A stretch of 64,000 nt of DNA from an uncultured Porphyromonadaceae bacterium. GTDB taxonomy: Bacteria; Bacteroidota; Bacteroidia; Bacteroidales; Muribaculaceae. The stretch spans positions 1 through 64,000 of the forward strand of contig CABUVO010000001.1 in the NCBI GenBank assembly GCA_902495075.1, given 5' to 3'. A model generated the notes under the pieces. The model did no database searches and had not been told where the DNA came from. It was given only the letters and a program-made list of their open reading frames with translations. Positions 59,170-64,000 of the stretch are shown here, one piece after another. The stretch's first letter is position 1. Each line of letters begins with the position of its first letter. The position numbers and the translations under genes were made by a program.

Positions 59170-60882
59170 TTATTTTCTTTTCATATAATCAATGAGAATT
59201 TGAGCGGAGAGATTTTCGTCAGCCTTTATCTCAAGAATTGCTTTATGTTTTAAGGCAAGAAACGGAATATAGGTTTCTTCTAATTCTTCAGATGACTCAG
59301 CCTTGAAATATTTCCAGTCATATGCTTCCGCCAATTTTTTCAGAGGAAGTTTTGGAGCAGCACAGAATAATTCATCTCTACCTTCACAATTGCGTGTGGA
59401 TGGTATGAACCGGAATATACCGCCCCCCTTATTGTTGATTACAACAATTTTGAAATTGTCAGGAATATTTTCAATTCCGAGCACACCTGTATCATATGCC
59501 ATAGACATATCTCCTGTTATGAGGAGGGTAGGTCCCTGATATGCCATAGCACAGCCAGCAGCCGTAGCAGTTGTGCCGTCAATCCCCGATACTCCTCTGC
59601 ATCCGAAGGAAGCATGAGGGATGGTTTCTGTAAATAGTTGTCCGTATCTGACAGATGTGCCATTGGAGAGAAAGAGATTGAATGTCGGAGGCAATTCTTT
59701 AAGCATATAATTGAATGCAGCCATTTCAGACCATTCTAAGTTGTTGACAAATCTGATATGACTCTCCAAAGCAGCTTCTCTGGTCTGTTTCCATATTTGA
59801 GAATAAGTATTCCCTTTTTCAGGATGGTTATGCTTGAGAAGGTGTTTGGTAATGCCTTTAAAAAATTTGGCAGGGGATACCTCGATATGTCGGGAGAGAG
59901 ACATGAAACAATCTGCCGAAGGACGCGTGTCGCCTAATGTCCAATGTTCGCCAGGAGGATTGTTTCGTATAAATTCCTTAAGTTTGCGAGAGATTAGTGC
60001 ACCTCCGATAGAAATCACTATGTCAGGACGCATTTCCTCTTTGCTTTCCTTATTTTCGATGACGGATAAAACCGTATCAATGGAGTATGGATCGCCGAGC
60101 AGATGCAAGTTGGAAAGAGTTTCACACATCAAGGCAACATTTGGTAGCCGTGAGAATACAGACAACGCTTTGTTGAGCTCGTTATCCGGTTGCATGAAAC
60201 CTGCTGTTACCAATATTTTCTTACCCAAAAGCTGATTTGCAAGCTCCTTATAGAGATGAGGAGGCAGGTTAAGATTATCTATGTATTCGATTATCCTTGG
60301 ATGTCTCTCTGTAAAGGGTATAACTTCGGTCAGAGGATTGTCCAGTCTGATGTTGATATGCACCGGTCCCCTACGCCCAGAAAGAGCGAGACTGCATGCC
60401 TCATTTATAATTCTATTGACATACCATTTTTCATTAGAATCGTCAGCATGCTCAACAGGAATATCATAACTTCCCTTTACAATCTTATCAAGCGCGCCAG
60501 GTTGAATCAAAGTTTGGGAATCATCCTGATCTATCCATTCGAGAGGACGGTCAGCTGTGATAACGATCAACGGGATATTCTGATAGAACGCTTCTGCGAT
60601 GGCAGGGGCATAGTCATACAATGCCGTGCCGGAGGTGCAAGCGATTGCTACAGGTTTGTTAGCTGCCAATGATATTCCCAAAGCTGTGAAGGCAGCTGTC
60701 CGTTCATCCGTGATTATGTGTCGGCGGAATGGTCGGCAAGCAGCTCCGATCAAAAGAGGAGCGTTGCGACTTCCAGGTGAAAGGACGATGTCTTCGACTC
60801 CTTTTTCAATCAGAATATCATAAAGAATACGGCAATAGGCTTTAGCCGTGTCCACTCCGTATGATTTTGTCTCCTCCTGCAT
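59170..60882 (-). CDS. menD: SEPHCHC synthase
   Basis: A 570-residue thiamin-diphosphate enzyme. The N-terminal ThDP-activating Glu region (VLSPGSRNAPLLIGA and TDERTAAFTALGISLA) is followed by the middle domain. The ThDP/Mg2+-binding C-terminal motif is GDMSMAYDTGVLG ... NNKGGGIF. It joins 2-oxoglutarate to isochorismate. The isochorismate synthase gene menF, often adjacent in related genomes, is not present here. The start is 3 nt after the fmt stop, so the two are probably coupled. Confidence 0.96.
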   Translation of the reverse strand: MQEETKSYGVDTAKAYCRILYDILIEKGVEDIVLSPGSRNAPLLIGAACRPFRRHIITDERTAAFTALGISLAANKPVAIACTSGTALYDYAPAIAEAFYQNIPLIVITADRPLEWIDQDDSQTLIQPGALDKIVKGSYDIPVEHADDSNEKWYVNRIINEACSLALSGRRGPVHINIRLDNPLTEVIPFTERHPRIIEYIDNLNLPPHLYKELANQLLGKKILVTAGFMQPDNELNKALSVFSRLPNVALMCETLSNLHLLGDPYSIDTVLSVIENKESKEEMRPDIVISIGGALISRKLKEFIRNNPPGEHWTLGDTRPSADCFMSLSRHIEVSPAKFFKGITKHLLKHNHPEKGNTYSQIWKQTREAALESHIRFVNNLEWSEMAAFNYMLKELPPTFNLFLSNGTSVRYGQLFTETIPHASFGCRGVSGIDGTTATAAGCAMAYQGPTLLITGDMSMAYDTGVLGIENIPDNFKIVVINNKGGGIFRFIPSTRNCEGRDELFCAAPKLPLKKLAEAYDWKYFKAESSEELEETYIPFLALKHKAILEIKADENLSAQILIDYMKRK

Positions 60883-60885
60883 TTT

Positions 60886-61845
60886 TTATTCAGAAATAAA
60901 TTTTGAAGGATGATAACCCAACAGGAATGCCGAGGTGTCCATTCTCTTTTTACCGGAGGGTTGTAGAGAAAGAACCTCAAGTGTTCCCTCAGTTGTGGCA
61001 ACGAAGAGACGTTTCCCTTTTATTTCAATGCTGCCGGGGGCTATGGATTCATTGAATCTATAATCTGAGGTGACTAAGGATTCAAAAATCTTTATGTCCA
61101 TTTTTTTGCCATTGTTATCTTCAAGAACAGTAAATGCTGCGGGGTATGGCGATAGGCCTCGGATAAGATTGTGTATGTCCTTAGCCTTACAATTCCAGTT
61201 TATTTTGCAATCCTCTTTGAAAATTTTGGGAGCCGGAGTAAATTCACCTTCCGGCTGTGGTTGCACAGTTAAAGTGTCTGTGAGAATATTCTCAACTGTT
61301 TCAATAACCATGTCAGCACCAATATTCATCAAACGATCATAGATTACGCCTACATTGTCATTTTCGCCAATTGGAATAGAGCGAGATCCGATGATGTCGC
61401 CTGTATCAATCTCATGTTTGAGGAAGAATGTAGTAACCCCGGTTTCCTTCTCTCCGTTCATTATCGCGCGGTTTATTGGAGCCGCGCCACGATACTTGGG
61501 AAGCAGGGAGCCATGAAGATTGAATGTGCCCAGACGAGGCATTGTCCACACCACTTCCGGAAGCATGCGGAATGCGATTACGATAAACAGATCGGCATTG
61601 ATTTCCTTTAGTGCATCAACGAATTCCGGAGCCTTGAGTTTTTCGGGCTGTAAAATCCGCAACCCTTTCTCAACGGCATATTTCTTAACATCGCTCTGCA
61701 TGAGTTTGCGTCCACGTCCGGCTTCCTTATCCGGCATCGTGACCACAGCCGATATATTGTAACCCTCATCAACAAGACGGGCGAGACTTGTAACTGCAAA
61801 TTCTGGTGTTCCGAAAAAAACTATTTTAAGATCTTCTTTCTTCAT
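60886..61845 (-). CDS. fmt: Methionyl-tRNA formyltransferase
   Basis: A 319-residue enzyme that formylates initiator Met-tRNA. N-terminal formyltransferase domain: VFFGTPEFAVTSLARL, FNLHGSLLPKYRGAAPI (near 107-122; catalytic Asn/His) and the Asp in EIDTGDIIG. The C-terminal OB-like domain binds the tRNA. Usually next to def or rsmB; here it is between a ClC gene and menD, linked to the menaquinone operon. Confidence 0.96.
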   Translation of the reverse strand: MKKEDLKIVFFGTPEFAVTSLARLVDEGYNISAVVTMPDKEAGRGRKLMQSDVKKYAVEKGLRILQPEKLKAPEFVDALKEINADLFIVIAFRMLPEVVWTMPRLGTFNLHGSLLPKYRGAAPINRAIMNGEKETGVTTFFLKHEIDTGDIIGSRSIPIGENDNVGVIYDRLMNIGADMVIETVENILTDTLTVQPQPEGEFTPAPKIFKEDCKINWNCKAKDIHNLIRGLSPYPAAFTVLEDNNGKKMDIKIFESLVTSDYRFNESIAPGSIEIKGKRLFVATTEGTLEVLSLQPSGKKRMDTSAFLLGYHPSKFISE

Positions 61846-61881
61846 TTCTAAACAAATTCGTTTTGTCGTCGTGAGATTCTT

Positions 61882-63681
61882 CTAATCTTCTGTGAAATGG
61901 CGAAGCACACGGCGATAGGAGTTGAATATTTTGGATTTAGATACAAACCCTACATATTTGCCATTATCCACGACCGGGAGATTCCAGGCATTAGTGCTGT
62001 CGAAAATTTCCATAACCTTATCCATCGGGTAGGAAACCTCAATGACTTCAGGTACGGCTGACATAAATCGGGATACATGCATTTTTTTGTATAGATCGGC
62101 ACGAAACATTATGTTTCGGATCTCATCAAGAAGAACGACCCCTTTAAGATATCCCTCACTGTCAGTGACCGGAAAGAGATTACGATTTGATACAGATATT
62201 ACATCTACCATCTCTTTAAGGTTCATTTCGGGATGTACTTCTTTAAAGTCAGTTTCAATCAGATTGTCGACTTTGAGAAGGGTTAACACAGCCTTATCTT
62301 TCTGGTGAGTCACCAAATCTCCTGCCTTTGCAAGACGCATGGTATATATGCTGTAGGGAGTAAAGATGCGTATTGTGATATATGCCAGGGCAGAGACAAT
62401 GAGCAGTGGGAGAAAGAGATCGTAGCCTCCTGTCATCTCCGCGGTGAGGAAGATTGCCATAAGGGGGGCATGCATTACGCCGCTCATTACACCAGCCATT
62501 CCCATCAAGGCAAAGTTCTTTTGTGACAATTCGAATCCGAGGTCGAGGTTATTGACAATATAAGCAAACAGAAATCCTGTCAGTGCGCCCACGAACAATG
62601 ATGGTGCGAAAGTTCCGCCAACGCCCCCCGCACCGTTTGTTGCGGATGTGGCGAAGGCTTTTGTCAAAGCTACTGCTGCGATAAAAAGTATGAGAAACCA
62701 TACGTTGTCTCGGTCAACGTAGAATATCGTGCCGTCAACCACTTTTGATACATCACCAAGAAGAAGATTATTTATGGCTCCATATCCCTCACCATATAGA
62801 GGCGGAAAAAGAAATATGAGTCCAGCCATTATGATTCCTCCAACCGCAATTTTGAGACCCTGATGTTTTAATTTACCAAACATTGATTCCATCATAAACA
62901 TTACTTTGGTAAAATAATATGACATCAGACCGCATACAATTCCGAGCAATATGGTGAATGGAATGCGACTTGTGGCAAATGCTTCAGATTGCACGAAGAA
63001 GAATTCCGCGCTGTATCCTTCAAGCACATATGCTACCACAGCACCGGCGACAGAAGATAACAGCAGAGGCATAACTGTCATTCCCGTGAGATCGATCATT
63101 AGCACTTCAAGTGTGAACAACATACCTGCGATGGGGGCACGGAAAATGCCCGCAATGCCGGCGGCAGCTCCACATCCGACGAGTATCATAAGAATGCGGG
63201 GAGAAAGACGGAATGCCTGACCGATGTTTGATCCGATGGCAGCTCCGGTGAACACGATCGGTCCCTCTGCTCCAACCGAGCCACCAAAACCTATTGTGAT
63301 GGATGATGCGACGAGTGAAGCATACATGTTGCGTTTTTTCAGACGCGATTTACGTCGAGAAATTGCGTAAAGAACTTTCGTAACGCCATGAGATATATTC
63401 TCCTTAACAACATATTTCAGGAAAAGGGTGACAATGAGAATGCCGACAACCGGATAAACAAGATAGAGCCAATTGGCAGTAGTCGTGTTCATATGTGCCG
63501 TCAGCATTCCGGCTATCAGATGGATGAGAAATTTGAGTAGTTGCGCGGCAAATCCACAGAAAACACCAACCACAAGTGCAAGTATAAGAAGAAAATTCTT
63601 TTCCTTGATGTGGTGTTCCCTCCATATCACAATCTTCATCCACCATTCTGTGAATCTATTATGTGTTTCTTTATATGCCAT
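61882..63681 (-). CDS. ClC-family chloride channel/transporter with CBS domains
   Basis: A 599-residue membrane protein. About a dozen helices (30-450) form the ClC fold: the gating Glu is kept in GSVGAEGPIVF (motif GxEGP), and GVGGTFAPSLFVGA replaces GGIFAPSL. The GSGIP selectivity loop is absent (ENISHGVTKVL instead). The second Glu position of helix H in E. coli ClC is Val (FTLEVLM), so proton coupling is doubtful. A pair of CBS domains (about 460-595) follows. First gene of the run, 36 nt before fmt. Confidence 0.92.
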   Translation of the reverse strand: MAYKETHNRFTEWWMKIVIWREHHIKEKNFLLILALVVGVFCGFAAQLLKFLIHLIAGMLTAHMNTTTANWLYLVYPVVGILIVTLFLKYVVKENISHGVTKVLYAISRRKSRLKKRNMYASLVASSITIGFGGSVGAEGPIVFTGAAIGSNIGQAFRLSPRILMILVGCGAAAGIAGIFRAPIAGMLFTLEVLMIDLTGMTVMPLLLSSVAGAVVAYVLEGYSAEFFFVQSEAFATSRIPFTILLGIVCGLMSYYFTKVMFMMESMFGKLKHQGLKIAVGGIIMAGLIFLFPPLYGEGYGAINNLLLGDVSKVVDGTIFYVDRDNVWFLILFIAAVALTKAFATSATNGAGGVGGTFAPSLFVGALTGFLFAYIVNNLDLGFELSQKNFALMGMAGVMSGVMHAPLMAIFLTAEMTGGYDLFLPLLIVSALAYITIRIFTPYSIYTMRLAKAGDLVTHQKDKAVLTLLKVDNLIETDFKEVHPEMNLKEMVDVISVSNRNLFPVTDSEGYLKGVVLLDEIRNIMFRADLYKKMHVSRFMSAVPEVIEVSYPMDKVMEIFDSTNAWNLPVVDNGKYVGFVSKSKIFNSYRRVLRHFTED

Positions 63682-63718
63682 ATCGAAAATTCTTTTAAAT
63701 AGCTTACATCGTAATGAG

Positions 63719-64000
63719 TCAGACTCCTGACCCGCGTATTATAGTTCTTATGGTATAGATGAGGATCTTAATGTCGAGCGCAATTGACATGTTTGTTATG
63801 TAGATAAGATCGAACTTTGTGCGGTTAACCATCTGATCTACATTAGAAGCGTAACCATATTTGACCATTCCCCAGGATGTGATGCCAGGTTTCACTTGAA
63901 AAACCAGACAATAGTAGGGGGCTCTTTCTATGATCTTGCGTATAAAAAAATCTCTTTCAGGGCGCGGACCAACAAGCGACATGTCTCCTTTCAGCACATT
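63719..64000 (-). CDS. Polyprenyl-phosphate sugar-1-phosphate transferase, C-terminal part (partial)
   Basis: A 93-residue C-terminal part of a bacterial sugar transferase (WbaP/WcaJ type). The conserved GDMSLVGPRPERDFFIRKI and the following VKPGITSWGMVKYGYAS belong to the catalytic core. It initiates polysaccharide synthesis by linking a sugar phosphate to undecaprenyl phosphate. The frame continues past the window's right edge, so the start and membrane domains are not visible. It reads away from the edge, with the ClC gene just downstream. Confidence 0.9.
   Translation of the reverse strand, partial: NVLKGDMSLVGPRPERDFFIRKIIERAPYYCLVFQVKPGITSWGMVKYGYASNVDQMVNRTKFDLIYITNMSIALDIKILIYTIRTIIRGSGV

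Noticed and set aside
1..64000. tRNA, rRNA, transposase or integrase genes
   Set aside because: None recognised by eye on either strand; small RNAs could still be missed without a covariance search.

Overview
The window reads as a chromosomal segment of a Bacteroidales bacterium. A gut member of the Muribaculaceae or a close relative is my best guess. The reasons are: many upstream regions carry the Bacteroidetes -7 box TAnnTTTG rather than a sigma-70 -10 box; Shine-Dalgarno sites are mostly absent; the lipid A genes include the LpxC-FabZ fusion typical of the phylum; there is a serine palmitoyltransferase for sphingolipids; and most core proteins (biotin-dependent Na+ decarboxylase, DUF3943, DUF5063, short MenE) are of Bacteroidetes type. 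I found no rRNA, tRNA, CRISPR array, transposase or integrase.

Layout. 1-0.6 kb: the end of an outer-membrane barrel protein and a decayed barrel gene. 0.7-9.4 kb: a biotin carboxyltransferase (OadA type), penicillin-binding protein 1A, a flavin reductase, a phosphohexomutase and a DUF3943 protein. 9.5-13.4 kb: tight yicC-gmk-nadD-DUF5063-M18 peptidase run. 13.5-19.3 kb: tig, clpP, clpX and recQ. 19.4-28.0 kb: envelope biogenesis genes (two parvulin-type isomerases, a SurA-like lipoprotein, an OstA/LptA-like protein) ending in mutL.

28.2-41.4 kb is the accessory part. It holds a 7-alpha-hydroxysteroid-dehydrogenase-like SDR, two AraC regulators, an acetyltransferase, three flavodoxin/FMN-reductase proteins, a cyclophilin-like protein, two alpha/beta hydrolases (one with a Cys nucleophile motif), a RibD/DHFR-like reductase, an aldo-keto reductase and an Ogt-type DNA repair protein. 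It then has a zeta-toxin pair with a truncated duplicate of its small partner gene, and a small monooxygenase. Noncoding repeats, inverted repeats and an orphan protein tail lie between these genes, so the area has been rearranged.

41.7-47.5 kb: dnaK, a secreted GH43 enzyme, serine palmitoyltransferase and two proteins of unknown role. 47.7-52.1 kb: a five-gene minus-strand operon (epimerase, carboxyltransferase, OadG-like, biotin carrier, Na+-translocating beta subunit). It should convert (R)-methylmalonyl-CoA to propionyl-CoA while pumping Na+, the last steps of the succinate route to propionate. 52.2-55.4 kb: divergent lpxD-lpxC/fabZ-lpxA operon. 55.5-63.7 kb: a Crp/Fnr regulator and a ClC-fmt-menD-menB-menC-menE run (menaquinone). 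The window ends inside a polyprenyl-phosphate sugar transferase gene.

The best candidate for something under-described is the zeta-toxin module at 40.0-41.0 kb with its duplicated, truncated partner. Next are the AraC-flanked redox island and the two Por-tail-like C-termini inside it.
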